From positions 1 through 42,466 of the forward strand of contig JBAZYZ010000004.1 of NCBI GenBank assembly GCA_041659085.1: 42,466 nt of DNA, given 5' to 3'. Each line of letters starts with the position of its first letter. Positions within the stretch are counted from its first letter, which is position 1. Below are positions 16,820-24,771 of this stretch, piece by piece. The position numbers were made by a program, and so were the translations under genes. The notes beneath the pieces are model-generated. The model did no database searches. It was given only the letters and a program-made list of their open reading frames with translations, and was not told the DNA's origin. The DNA comes from JBAZYZ01 sp041659085. Lineage in GTDB: Bacteria > Patescibacteriota > Minisyncoccia > Phycocordibacterales > VMEP01.

Positions 16820-17293
16820 ATGAACCCGAACAACAATAGCGTATATCTGAGCCGCGAGAAGCTTGAAGACCTTAAGAAAGAACTGGAATTCCTTAAATCA
16901 ACCAAGCGCAAGGAAATTGCCGAAAACCTTGAGTTCGCCAAATCGCTCGGCGATATTTCGGAAAATGCCGAATATAGCCAAGCCCGCGAAGACCAGGCCA
17001 AGACGGAAGACCGCATCCTGCAAATTGAAGAAAACCTTAAAAACGCCGTTATTGTCACCAAACACCACAGCTCTAACATAGAGGTTGGCTCAACCGTTAT
17101 TGTGGAAAAAGGGGACAGCGGGGTGAAGCAAAAGTACCAAATTGTCGGCTCTGAAGAGTCGGACATGAAGCAGGGAAAAATCTCAAACCGCTCACCTTTG
17201 GGCGAGGCTCTTTTCGGCAAAAAGAAGGGGGACAAGGTCACCTTCAAAACTCCGACCGGCATCACCAATTACAAAATTTTAGAAATAGAGTAG
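16820..17293 (+). CDS. greA: Transcription elongation factor GreA
   Basis: GreA rescues backtracked RNA polymerase by stimulating transcript cleavage. The 157 residues match the family length of 158. The N-terminal coiled coil (YLSREKLEDLKKELEFLKS ... GDISENAEYSQAREDQ) carries the acidic tip residues of the DISENAEY motif, and the C-terminal FKBP-like domain has SNRSPLGEALFGKKKGD. The start at 16820 gives the standard N-terminus MNPNNNSVYLS. An earlier frame Met lies inside the promoter. lysS follows after 85 bases. Confidence 0.96.
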   Translation: MNPNNNSVYLSREKLEDLKKELEFLKSTKRKEIAENLEFAKSLGDISENAEYSQAREDQAKTEDRILQIEENLKNAVIVTKHHSSNIEVGSTVIVEKGDSGVKQKYQIVGSEESDMKQGKISNRSPLGEALFGKKKGDKVTFKTPTGITNYKILEIE

Positions 17294-17306
17294 TCCAAAA
17301 ATTAAT

Positions 17307-17358
17307 AATGAAGTAAGATAGTAAGTAAGTATGGGTTAAAAGTATTTTTTACTTCATT
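17307..17358 (+). promoter_or_regulatory. Long inverted repeat between greA and lysS
   Basis: AATGAAGTAA (17307-17316) and TTACTTCATT (17349-17358) form a perfect 10-bp AT-rich stem with a 32-base loop that also contains GTAAGTAAGTAT. No GC core or T-tract makes it a standard terminator. It may act in the lysS leader. Confidence 0.35.
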
Positions 17359-17378
17359 GCTTTATTACTGCATTACAC

Positions 17379-18845
17379 ATGGCTTCTTTAGAAGAAATTC
17401 GCAACGAACGAATAAAAAAATTAGACCTCCTCAGGGCGGCCGGGATGAACCCTTACCCATTGCATTCGTCCGCCGACACAAGGATAAGCGAGGTCCTTTC
17501 CCAGTTTTCCAAACTTTCAAAAAAGAAATCTCTCAGGCTCGTGGGTCGGGTAACGGCCATCCGCGGGCAGGGAGCGCTGGTATTTTTTAATTTTACCGAC
17601 GGTTCCGGCATTCTCCAGGGAATGCTAAAAAAGGGTGACACCAAAGATGAAGCTTTGGATCTTTTTAACGAAACGGTTGATGTCGGTGATTTTATCGAAG
17701 TCAAAGGCAAGCTTTTTAGCACCAAGCGCAAAGAGAAAACAATACTTGTTTCGGAGTGGACGATGCTTTCCAAGAGTTTGCGCCCATTGCCGGACAAGTG
17801 GCACGGACTGCAGGACGTGGAAGAGCGGTACAGAAGGCGTTATTTGGACACGCTTATGTCGCCTGAAGTGAAAGAACGGTTTGTGCTCCGCTCCAGGATT
17901 ATTACCGAGATTCGGTCCGCCTTAAACGAAGCCGGCTATCTGGAAGTGGAAACCCCAATGCTTCAGCCGCTCGCGGGTGGCGCCACGGCTCTACCATTCA
18001 ACACTCATCACAACGCGCTTGATGCGGATTTGAACTTGCGTATTGCCCCGGAACTTTATCTGAAGGAACTATTGGTTGGGGGGTTTGAGAAAGTTTACGA
18101 ACTCAATCGGAATTTCCGCAACGAAGGGATAGACGTGACGCATAATCCGGAATTCACAATGCTTGAGTTCTACGAAGCCTATAGCGACGCCGATAAACAA
18201 ATGGCTTTCGTGGAAAAGATTTTAAAACAGGTTGTCAAAAAAACATTCAAGAAAACATCTGTTTCTTTTGAAGACGGTTCAATTGATTTCGGCAAGAAGT
18301 TCGCTTCGGTGGCGTATTTTGATTTGTTAAGACGATACGCCCTGATTACCCATCCGGAAACTATTACCAAAGAAGAACTGTCGCTTAAGGCAAAGCAACT
18401 GGCAGTTTCCGTTTCCCCATCAGACGCCCCGGAAAAGATAATGGACAATATATATAAAAAAGTCTGCAGGCCGAAGCTGGTGCAACCGACTTTTATAGTG
18501 GATTATCCGGTGGCATTTTCACCGTTTGCGAAAAGAAAAGAAAAATCTCCTGCTCTTATTGATCGTTTCCAACTTGTCGTAGGAGGATTAGAAATGGTTA
18601 ATGCTTTCTCGGAGCTTAATGATCCAATAGACCAGCGCGAGAGGTATTTGGAACAGGATAAAAAACGAAAGGGTGGCGAGGCGGAAGTGTCGCCGTCGGA
18701 TGAGACGTATTTGGAAGCTATGGAATACGGCATGCCTCCCGCCGGCGGAGTAGGTATCGGTATTGACCGCCTGGTGATGATTTTGACCGGCCAGAAAAAT
18801 ATCCGTGAAGTGATTCTCTTCCCCACACTTCGACCCAAAGCGTAA
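17379..18845 (+). CDS. lysS: Lysyl-tRNA synthetase, class II
   Basis: This enzyme charges tRNA-Lys. The N-terminal OB fold (LRLVGRVTAIRGQGALVFFN) is followed by the class II core: motif 1 around RSRIITEIRSALNEAGYLEVETP, motif 2 around YELNRNFRNEGIDVTHNPEFTM, and motif 3 GGVGIGIDRLVMILTGQKNIR. The family ending LFPTLRPK is present. At 488 residues it is close to the usual 490-505. The start MASLEEIRNERIKKLDLL is typical. It has no SD. Its terminal region lies 25 bases before a perfect 14-bp hairpin. Confidence 0.97.
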   Translation: MASLEEIRNERIKKLDLLRAAGMNPYPLHSSADTRISEVLSQFSKLSKKKSLRLVGRVTAIRGQGALVFFNFTDGSGILQGMLKKGDTKDEALDLFNETVDVGDFIEVKGKLFSTKRKEKTILVSEWTMLSKSLRPLPDKWHGLQDVEERYRRRYLDTLMSPEVKERFVLRSRIITEIRSALNEAGYLEVETPMLQPLAGGATALPFNTHHNALDADLNLRIAPELYLKELLVGGFEKVYELNRNFRNEGIDVTHNPEFTMLEFYEAYSDADKQMAFVEKILKQVVKKTFKKTSVSFEDGSIDFGKKFASVAYFDLLRRYALITHPETITKEELSLKAKQLAVSVSPSDAPEKIMDNIYKKVCRPKLVQPTFIVDYPVAFSPFAKRKEKSPALIDRFQLVVGGLEMVNAFSELNDPIDQRERYLEQDKKRKGGEAEVSPSDETYLEAMEYGMPPAGGVGIGIDRLVMILTGQKNIREVILFPTLRPKA

Positions 18846-18869
18846 TCTGAGTTGACCATATTGAAAACG

Positions 18870-18902
18870 AATGCTAGAACCTCACTAGGAGGTTCTAGCA
18901 TT
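18870..18902 (+). promoter_or_regulatory. Perfect 14-bp hairpin between lysS and the MaoC-like gene
   Basis: AATGCTAGAACCTC and GAGGTTCTAGCATT flank the 5-base loop ACTAG. The loop and right arm contain AGGAGG (18887-18892), an SD-like sequence that would be hidden in the stem. No T-tract follows, so on the + strand it is not a normal terminator; on the - strand it is followed by a short T run. Confidence 0.7.
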
Positions 18903-18936
18903 GTACGCCGTCCTCACTACTTGGGAGAAAGACCAA

Positions 18937-19374
18937 ATGAATGAAGCCGTAAGTCCGAATGCCGTGTGCAGGCTTGGTTTGTCGGACCTTGCAGTAGGAA
19001 AAGAATTTGTTTCAAGCCGCTCATTTAGCGCGGAGAACACTAAGATGGCCGCTCTTTTGAGCGGTGACCACAATCCCGTTCATTCCGATGACGGCTTTGC
19101 CCGCAGTATGGGTTTTGAAATGGCAATAATCCACGGAGCAAATATCTCCATGGAACTTTCCCGGCTTGTTGGGCATCATTTTTTCGTGGATGGAACTGTG
19201 GCATGGGAGGCTAATTTGAAATTTCCCAGACCAATCTATCATGACCAACCCGTAAAAATTACCCTTGCGATAACCGAAATCGACGGACGCAAAATAAAAT
19301 TCGCGGTTTCCATCCTTAACGCCATCGGGAAAATATGCGTCAAAGGGGAGCTTGTTGTCATATTCCCCGGATGA
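18937..19374 (+). CDS. MaoC-like hotdog-fold enoyl/acyl hydratase
   Basis: MaoC-type enzymes hydrate enoyl-CoA or enoyl-ACP, or act in similar steps. The (R)-hydratase motif is clear: LSGDHNPVHSDDGFARSMGF with catalytic Asp44 and His49, followed by IIHGANISM. The length is 145 residues from the ATG at 18937, chosen because GGGAGA (18923-18928) lies 8 bases upstream; an earlier in-frame TTG at 18901 lies in a hairpin. It has its own strong terminator and no fatty-acid gene beside it. Together with the KAS III-like gene at 6763-7797 it is one of two acyl-chain enzymes in a genome type that normally lacks fatty-acid synthesis. The substrate is unknown. Confidence 0.82.
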   Translation: MNEAVSPNAVCRLGLSDLAVGKEFVSSRSFSAENTKMAALLSGDHNPVHSDDGFARSMGFEMAIIHGANISMELSRLVGHHFFVDGTVAWEANLKFPRPIYHDQPVKITLAITEIDGRKIKFAVSILNAIGKICVKGELVVIFPG

Positions 19375-19400
19375 TGTCTGTTTGTTGTCCCGTACGCACA

Positions 19401-19426
19401 AAAGCCCTATTTTATAGGGCTTTTTT
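19401..19426 (+). terminator. Intrinsic terminator after the MaoC-like gene
   Basis: AAAGCCCTAT-TTT-ATAGGGCTTT followed by three more T. It is a strong 10-bp hairpin that insulates the dcw promoter downstream. Confidence 0.9.
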
Positions 19427-19439
19427 AATGCCCGGTAGG

Positions 19440-19448
19440 TGTGGATAA
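19440..19448 (-). promoter_or_regulatory. Perfect DnaA-box match upstream of mraZ
   Basis: TGTGGATAA is the reverse complement of the consensus DnaA box TTATCCACA. It is single and lies 16 bases before the MraZ repeats. Chance occurrence is quite possible. Confidence 0.35.
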
Positions 19449-19463
19449 CCACCTTTTGTTTTA

Positions 19464-19507
19464 TGGGTTGTGGTGGGGTATAATGGTATGAAGTGGTATA
19501 GAGTGGA
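19464..19507 (+). promoter_or_regulatory. MraZ operator (five TGG repeats, 10-bp period) over the mraZ -10 box
   Basis: TGG occurs at 19464, 19474, 19484, 19494 and 19504, exactly 10 bp apart, the first two as TGGG. MraZ is known to bind TGGG-type direct repeats with this period upstream of its own gene. A perfect -10 box TATAAT (19479-19484) lies inside the array, so binding should block the promoter. The position directly before mraZ makes autoregulation of the dcw cluster very likely. Confidence 0.88.
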
Positions 19508-19534
19508 ATGAACTCTATTTCTCAAAAACCTATC

Positions 19535-19969
19535 ATGTTGCTCGGCGAACACATTCACATAATTGACGACAAGAAACGGCTTTCTTTGCCTGCGAAATTC
19601 AGGAAGGAACTCGGCAAAAAAGTCGTTATTACCAATGGTTTGGACAAATGCCTCTTTGTTTATACCGAAACGCAATGGAAGAAAATCGCCGAAAAGCTTT
19701 CTGACCTTCCGGTGGGGCAGGCTGATACCAGGAGTTTCAATCGTTTTTTTCTGGGAGGGGCTGTGGAGGCGGAAGTTGACGCGCTTGGAAGAATCCTGAT
19801 TCCTGACTTCCAGAAAGAATTCGCAGGTCTCGCGAACAAGGTCGTAATAGTCGGGGTGCATAACCGATTGGAAATTTGGAACGACAAAGCCTGGGTGGAA
19901 TACAAGTCACGGATTGAGAAACAAGCGGATGTGGTTGCCGAAAAATTGGGGGAACTCGGGGCAATTTAA
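19535..19969 (+). CDS. mraZ: Transcriptional regulator MraZ
   Basis: MraZ is a ring-forming AbrB/SpoVT-like DNA-binding protein that represses the dcw cluster. It has two tandem SpoVT-AbrB domains, each with a DxxxR core: HIIDDKKRLSLPAKFRKELG near the N-terminus and EVDALGRILIPDFQKEFAG in the second half. From the ATG at 19535 it has 144 residues and begins MLLGEHIH, matching the family start M-F-x-G-E-Y. An in-frame ATG at 19508 would add nine residues and directly abuts the operator. It has no SD. rsmH follows, as in most bacteria. Confidence 0.95.
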   Translation: MLLGEHIHIIDDKKRLSLPAKFRKELGKKVVITNGLDKCLFVYTETQWKKIAEKLSDLPVGQADTRSFNRFFLGGAVEAEVDALGRILIPDFQKEFAGLANKVVIVGVHNRLEIWNDKAWVEYKSRIEKQADVVAEKLGELGAI

Positions 19970-19980
19970 ATAAATAAACG

Positions 19981-20078
19981 ATGAACAATTTACAGTTAAC
20001 AATTTGCAAGTTGGTTTCAGCTTTAAGCGGAAATCAGTATTTTTATTGTCAATTGTCAATTGTGCGTTGTTAATTGTT
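19981..20078 (+). repeat. AT-rich imperfect inverted repeats before rsmH
   Basis: The gap after mraZ holds GAACAATTTACAGTTAACAA on the left and a run built of CAATTGT units (GTCAATTGTCAATTGTGCG, then TTGTTAATTGTT) on the right, roughly complementary to each other. They could fold into a long imperfect hairpin. This may be a small repeat element or a leader structure. Confidence 0.4.
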
Positions 20079-20975
20079 ATGCCGCACATTCCTGTTCTTT
20101 TAAAAGAGGCAATAGAAGCGCTTGATCTCAAGAAAGGGGACGTCGTGCTTGATTGCACAATAAACGGAGGGGGGCACAGTCTTGTCATAACCGAAATGAT
20201 AGGTAAGCGGGGGATTCTCATAGGTCTTGATGAGGACAAAAGCGCGCTTGCGAGGGCCAAGGAACATCTGGCCGGGAGCGAGGCGAAAGTGATTCTTGAA
20301 GAGTCAAATTTTCGTAACCTTGACAAGGCGCTTATGAAATCGGGAATCAAGGAGGTTGATAAAATCCTTTTTGACTTCGGTTTAAGTTCCGACCAGTTGG
20401 ATAATTCCGGCCGAGGATTTTCTTTCAAGCGCGACGAACCCCTGCTTATGACGCTCGGAGTAGTGCCAAAAATCGGACAGTTGACGGCTCTTGAAATAGT
20501 GAACAGCTGGAATGAGGAAGACTTGGCGGGAATTATTTATGAATACGGCGAAGAGCGTTTCTCGCGCCGCATTGCTCACGGTATAGCTGAGGCCCGGAAA
20601 AAAGACGTCATACGCACCACTACCGAACTTCGTGAGATAGTTGAACGTTCAGTGCCAGCTTCCTACCGTAACGGAAGGATACATCCGGCCACCAGAACTT
20701 TCCAAGGCTTGCGTATTGCGGTAAATGACGAGCTTGGAGCCATAAAGGAGGGCTTGGTAAAAGCTTCTCAAGCGCTGTCAAAGGGCGGACGCATCGCGGC
20801 CATATCATTTCATAGCTTGGAAGACCGCATCGTTAAGCAATATTTCCGTGATTTGGCAAAGAGCGGGGAATTTCTCTCCATAACCAAAAAACCGATTGTT
20901 CCCGGGAAAGAAGAGGAGAACGCAAATCCGAGAGCAAGAAGCGCAAAGTTGAGATCAATTAAAAAAATCCAATAA
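20079..20975 (+). CDS. rsmH: 16S rRNA m4C1402 methyltransferase RsmH (MraW)
   Basis: RsmH methylates N4 of C1402 in the ribosomal P site using SAM. The protein starts MPHIPVLLKEAIEAL, the family N-terminus, so the ATG at 20079 is preferred over an in-frame ATG 75 bases upstream. The SAM-binding motif lies in KGDVVLDCTINGGGHS (compare DxTxGxGGHS). KILFDFGLSSDQLDNSGRGFSF and ISFHSLEDRIVKQYF are diagnostic. The length is 299 residues. It follows mraZ and precedes the FtsL-like gene, the standard dcw order. Confidence 0.97.
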   Translation: MPHIPVLLKEAIEALDLKKGDVVLDCTINGGGHSLVITEMIGKRGILIGLDEDKSALARAKEHLAGSEAKVILEESNFRNLDKALMKSGIKEVDKILFDFGLSSDQLDNSGRGFSFKRDEPLLMTLGVVPKIGQLTALEIVNSWNEEDLAGIIYEYGEERFSRRIAHGIAEARKKDVIRTTTELREIVERSVPASYRNGRIHPATRTFQGLRIAVNDELGAIKEGLVKASQALSKGGRIAAISFHSLEDRIVKQYFRDLAKSGEFLSITKKPIVPGKEEENANPRARSAKLRSIKKIQ

Positions 20976-21000
20976 AATTTAACAGTTAAAAATAAAAAAT

Positions 21001-21348
21001 ATGCAAAAATACGCAATTGAGTTTAATAACAGAACCATTACCCTCGTAGAGGGCAGTATTGAACGAAACGTGTTTTTGTTTATTTCATCCGCCCTTGCCG
21101 CATCATTTGCGCTCTATTTGGTGTTTGTGGGCGCTACTATTGTTAATATTGTTGAGCGCAAAAATATAGAAAGCGGGAACAGAACTTTGAGTTCCAGGGT
21201 TAGCGAGCTTGAGCTTGCGTATCTCTCCGAGTCAAATAAAGTGGATTTAAATTTGGCGTATTCCCTTGGATTTAAAGACGCGACTAACGCTGTTTTTGCT
21301 TCCAATACCAAGACGGAAAAAAGTTTATCGTTTGCCGGGAGCAATTAG
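21001..21348 (+). CDS. ftsL: FtsL-like division protein (one TM, coiled coil)
   Basis: FtsL is a small bitopic divisome protein that with FtsB/FtsQ activates FtsW-FtsI. This 115-residue protein has a short cytoplasmic start, one transmembrane helix (about residues 24-50, VFLFISSALAASFALYLVFV), then a heptad-like stretch (NIVERKNIESGNRTLSSRVSELELAYL). Sequence identity in this family is always low, so the call is based on topology and on its position between rsmH and ftsI. The ATG at 21001 has an A-rich leader and no SD. Confidence 0.72.
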   Translation: MQKYAIEFNNRTITLVEGSIERNVFLFISSALAASFALYLVFVGATIVNIVERKNIESGNRTLSSRVSELELAYLSESNKVDLNLAYSLGFKDATNAVFASNTKTEKSLSFAGSN

Positions 21349-21482
21349 TTAGCGTGATTTATTCCGACGATAGAACGGGGCGCGCGAATGTACTCGTTCA
21401 CGCAACGTTCAGATGACAGCGAGAAGAGAACTTTTATTTGCCGGCAATCATTTTTGGTATGGGTTTCAGGGGAAATATAGAT

Positions 21483-21488
21483 TAGAAT
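21483..21488 (+). promoter_or_regulatory. -10 box directly before ftsI
   Basis: TAGAAT ends 8 bases before the ftsI ATG in the 148-base gap after ftsL. It would give a leaderless ftsI transcript independent of the mraZ promoter. Confidence 0.5.
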
Positions 21489-21496
21489 AAAAAACA

Positions 21497-23203
21497 ATGG
21501 CAAGCGTTTCTAGGATAAGACTTATTTCCTTACTTGTGCTTTTTGTTGCCGCGCTGATTATAACGCGGTTATTTTATGTGCAGGTTATTCATGGCAGCGA
21601 ATACAGCGGCAATGCCGAGCGCCAGTATGCTGTGCCCTCCGACCACATTTTTGACCGCGGCTCGATATTATTTAAAGAACGGGGAGGAGATTTGATTTCA
21701 GCCGCCACGCTTGAAAGCGGATATATTTTGGTAATCAGCCCGGAAGAACTGAAAGACAGAGAAGACGCATTTCGACAACTTTCTTCAGTAATTACGCTTG
21801 AACGTGACGCTTTTATGCTCAAGGCCAACAAAAATGGCGACCCTTATGAAGAATTGGCGCACCGTGTTTCCAAGGATGATGCCGTAAAAATAGGCGCTAT
21901 GAAGATCCCCGGCGTATCTCTCTATACTGAAAAATGGCGCGTGTATCCGGGCGGGACGCTTGCCGCGCAAGTTCTTGGGTTTTTGGCCTATAAGGGTGAT
22001 GATTATTCCGGACGCTACGGCCTGGAGAATTATTACAACGACACGTTAACTCGCGTCGGCGGGGGGCTTTATATTAATTTTTTTGCAGAAGTCTTTACCA
22101 ATTTAAAAGATTCTATTTTTACGGAAGCCGGCAAAAGAGAAGGGGATTTGATATTAACCATTGATCCGGCTATACAAAGCGCTCTTGAAAAGGAGCTTGC
22201 CGTGGTGGAAGAGAAATATAAATCGGAAGTTTCCGGCGGCATTATCATAAATCCGAAAGACGGAAGCATTTATGCCATGGCTAAAGCGCCGACATTTGAT
22301 TTGGGAAAATTTCAGGATGTTAAAGACGTCAATCTTTTCAACAATCAGGTCATAGAGGGGGCGTACGAAATGGGCTCCATTTTGAAGCCGCTAACTATGG
22401 CTGCGGCGCTTGATGCCGGCGCCGTTACCGCGACGACTACTTACAATGACAAAGGATCGCTTACTTTAAGCAATTACACCATTTACAATTTTGACAAGAA
22501 GCCGCGCGGTATAGTCAATATGCAGGCGGTTCTGAACCAGTCCCTTAACTTGGGGGCGGTATTTGCAATGCAAAAATTGGGTAAAGATAAGTTCAGGGAT
22601 TACATGTTGGGTTTTGGTCTCGGGGAAAAAACGGGTATTGATTTGCCCGGCGAAGGACGGAATCTTATTTCAAATTTAAACACTAACCGTGACATAGAAT
22701 TTGCCAACGCCTCTTTCGGTCAGGGAATAGCGCTGACCCCCGTTTCAATTACCAGAGCATTATCGGTTCTCGCTAACGGCGGTTATCTAGTGACTCCGCA
22801 TTTGGTTGAAAAAATAGAATACAAAACCGGCTTTTCAAAAACTCTTGAATATCCCAAAGGACGTCAGGTTATAAAGCCGGAAGCTTCTGAAGAAATAAGC
22901 CGTATGCTGACGGAAGTGGTGGACAGCACGCTTCTGGGCGAGAAAGAAAAAATTACCAACTACAGCATTGCCGCGAAGACAGGTACTGCCCAACTCACGC
23001 GCGAAGACGGGAAAGGATATTATGATGACCGGTACCTGCACTCGTTTTTCGGTTATTTCCCGTCTTATGATCCAGAATTCCTTGTCTTCCTTTTTACGCG
23101 CAATCCGCAGGGCGAGACGTACGCTTCCCACACGCTAAAGGTTCCGTTCATGAATTTGGCCAAATTTCTGATAAACTATTATGAAATACCGCCGGACCGG
23201 TAA
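21497..23203 (+). CDS. ftsI: Septal penicillin-binding protein (FtsI/PBP3, class B)
   Basis: This transpeptidase makes septal peptidoglycan. Its layout is an N-terminal transmembrane anchor (ISLLVLFVAALIITRLFYV), a PBP dimer domain (DHIFDRGSILF), and a transpeptidase domain with the catalytic SILK (Ser294, Lys297, in YEMGSILKPLTMAAAL), SLN in LNQSLNLGAVFAM, and KTGTAQL. Its 568 residues are typical, and there are no PASTA domains. It lies between the FtsL-like gene and murF; murE, which usually separates them, is missing at this place. It is the second class B PBP of the window, the other being the elongation enzyme at 15077. Confidence 0.94.
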   Translation: MASVSRIRLISLLVLFVAALIITRLFYVQVIHGSEYSGNAERQYAVPSDHIFDRGSILFKERGGDLISAATLESGYILVISPEELKDREDAFRQLSSVITLERDAFMLKANKNGDPYEELAHRVSKDDAVKIGAMKIPGVSLYTEKWRVYPGGTLAAQVLGFLAYKGDDYSGRYGLENYYNDTLTRVGGGLYINFFAEVFTNLKDSIFTEAGKREGDLILTIDPAIQSALEKELAVVEEKYKSEVSGGIIINPKDGSIYAMAKAPTFDLGKFQDVKDVNLFNNQVIEGAYEMGSILKPLTMAAALDAGAVTATTTYNDKGSLTLSNYTIYNFDKKPRGIVNMQAVLNQSLNLGAVFAMQKLGKDKFRDYMLGFGLGEKTGIDLPGEGRNLISNLNTNRDIEFANASFGQGIALTPVSITRALSVLANGGYLVTPHLVEKIEYKTGFSKTLEYPKGRQVIKPEASEEISRMLTEVVDSTLLGEKEKITNYSIAAKTGTAQLTREDGKGYYDDRYLHSFFGYFPSYDPEFLVFLFTRNPQGETYASHTLKVPFMNLAKFLINYYEIPPDR

Positions 23204-23226
23204 AATACGGTAATAAGATACCAAAA

Positions 23227-24531
23227 ATGCTCAAACAAATTTTTAAAATAGTAATAACAGCCTCTTTATTGATCCTGGCCAGGCTTGTGCTGCGCAAATA
23301 CAAGCCGCGCATTATTGCCATCACCGGAAGTGTCGGGAAGACGTCCACCAAAGATGCGGTTTATGGAGTGCTTTCAAAATTCTTTTTTGTGCGAAAGAGT
23401 GAAAAGAGTTTCAACAGCGAAATCGGCATACCGCTCTCCATACTTGGGTGTCCGAATGCCTGGAATAATCCTCTAATTTGGATCAAAAATATTCTGGATA
23501 GTTTGTCCCTTATAATAAACCGAAAGCCCTATCCGGCGTGGCTTGTGCTTGAGGTGGGCTCGGATCGTCCCGGCGACATTAAAAAACTTACGGAGTGGCT
23601 TTTGCCAGATATGAACATTATAACGGCATTGCCGAAAATTCCGGTGCACGTGGAGTACTTTTCTTCACCCGAAGCCGTAAATGAAGAAGATACCGCTTTG
23701 GCGGATGTGGTAAAGCATGACGGGTTCCTTGTGTTAAATCACGATGACCCGGAAGTGTTGGCTGTAAAATCAAAAACCAAAGCCCGCGTGGTTACATATG
23801 GCTTTACCGAGGGGGCTACGCTTCTCGGTTCCCACCCGCTCGTTTTGTATGAAGGGGAAGGAAAGAACAAGAAACCCGTAGGCGTGACTTTCAAGGTTGA
23901 TTACGACGGTAATAGTGTTCCCGTGCGTATAAGGGGCGTTTTAGGGCGAAATCCGATGTATTCGGGCCTGGCAGCGCTTGCTGCCGGTAAGGCGTTGGGG
24001 CTCAATATGATAACGATGATAGAGTCGCTTTCATCATACGAAACCCCACCCGGCCGCCTACGCCTTATAGACGGAGTAAAGAATACCTTGCTCATTGATG
24101 ACACATACAACGCTTCGCCAGCCGCCACGGAGACGGCGCTTAACGCGATAGACGAACTCGTTATTAAGGGCAGAAAAATAGCCGTGCTCGGGGATATGCT
24201 TGAACTTGGCAAGTATTCGACCGAGGAACATTTACGGATAGGCGAGATTGCAGGGAAGGTTTGCGATATTTTAATTACCGTCGGCATACGCGCGAGAAGG
24301 ATAGCGGAAGGGGCGCTTATCTCCGAAATGGACGAAGATAATATTTTTCAATTTGAGAATTCCCGCGAAGCCGGAAAATACCTGGAAGAAATTATCAAAC
24401 CTGGCGACGTCGCGCTTCTTAAGGGTTCGCAGTCAACACGTATGGAATACGCGGTTTTGGAAGTGATGCTTCATCCGGAAGACAAGGGAAAACTTCTGTG
24501 CAGGCAGGATGAAGAATGGGGAAAAAGGTAA
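23227..24531 (+). CDS. murF: UDP-MurNAc-tripeptide--D-Ala-D-Ala ligase MurF
   Basis: MurF adds the D-Ala-D-Ala dipeptide to complete the peptidoglycan pentapeptide precursor, using ATP. It has the Mur ligase P-loop ITGSVGKTSTKDAVYGVL, the central IDDTYNASPAATETALNAI, the GDMLELG motif, and LLKGSQSTRMEYAV at the C-terminal domain. The hydrophobic N-terminus (IFKIVITASLLILARLVL) could be membrane-associated. The length is 434 residues. It is the last dcw gene in the window; mraY, murD, ftsW and murG do not follow, and the accessory region begins right after its stop. Confidence 0.93.
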   Translation: MLKQIFKIVITASLLILARLVLRKYKPRIIAITGSVGKTSTKDAVYGVLSKFFFVRKSEKSFNSEIGIPLSILGCPNAWNNPLIWIKNILDSLSLIINRKPYPAWLVLEVGSDRPGDIKKLTEWLLPDMNIITALPKIPVHVEYFSSPEAVNEEDTALADVVKHDGFLVLNHDDPEVLAVKSKTKARVVTYGFTEGATLLGSHPLVLYEGEGKNKKPVGVTFKVDYDGNSVPVRIRGVLGRNPMYSGLAALAAGKALGLNMITMIESLSSYETPPGRLRLIDGVKNTLLIDDTYNASPAATETALNAIDELVIKGRKIAVLGDMLELGKYSTEEHLRIGEIAGKVCDILITVGIRARRIAEGALISEMDEDNIFQFENSREAGKYLEEIIKPGDVALLKGSQSTRMEYAVLEVMLHPEDKGKLLCRQDEEWGKR

Positions 24532-24535
24532 CTGG

Positions 24536-24564
24536 TTGATAGATATTTCTTTATGATGTAAAGT
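24536..24564 (+). promoter_or_regulatory. Promoter for the 44-residue membrane peptide gene
   Basis: TTGATA (24536-24541), a 17-base spacer and TAAAGT (24559-24564) form a standard sigma-70-like arrangement, unlike the -10-only promoters of the core genes. The expected leader is about 35 bases and contains the SD. Confidence 0.5.
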
Positions 24565-24604
24565 TTTAAGAGCAGTTTGTGCGACACAACAAAGCGGAGG
24601 GGGT

Positions 24605-24739
24605 ATGGAATCGGAAGCGGATACATCTTCATCCATCAGGCGTTTCCAGATTTGGATGGTCATTTTCGGCCTCCTTGCGATGCTCATCATCGCGGGTGTT
24701 TATGGCGACCCTGCGGGGTTCTATGGTTTCTGGAAATAG
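24605..24739 (+). CDS. Small single-span membrane protein (44 residues)
   Basis: This short gene starts at an ATG preceded by GGAGGGGG (24596-24603) and ends at TAG. The protein begins MESEADTSSSIRRFQ, continues with one transmembrane helix (IWMVIFGLLAMLIIAGVY, residues about 16-33) and ends with a short tail GDPAGFYGFWK. A promoter lies upstream and a strong terminator 32 bases downstream, so it forms its own transcription unit. Promoter, SD, transmembrane peptide and terminator in line make it likely to be real despite its size. No function is recognised. Confidence 0.65.
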   Translation: MESEADTSSSIRRFQIWMVIFGLLAMLIIAGVYGDPAGFYGFWK

Positions 24740-24771
24740 CAGACCGGCAAACAGTAACGAGGTAAAACAAC

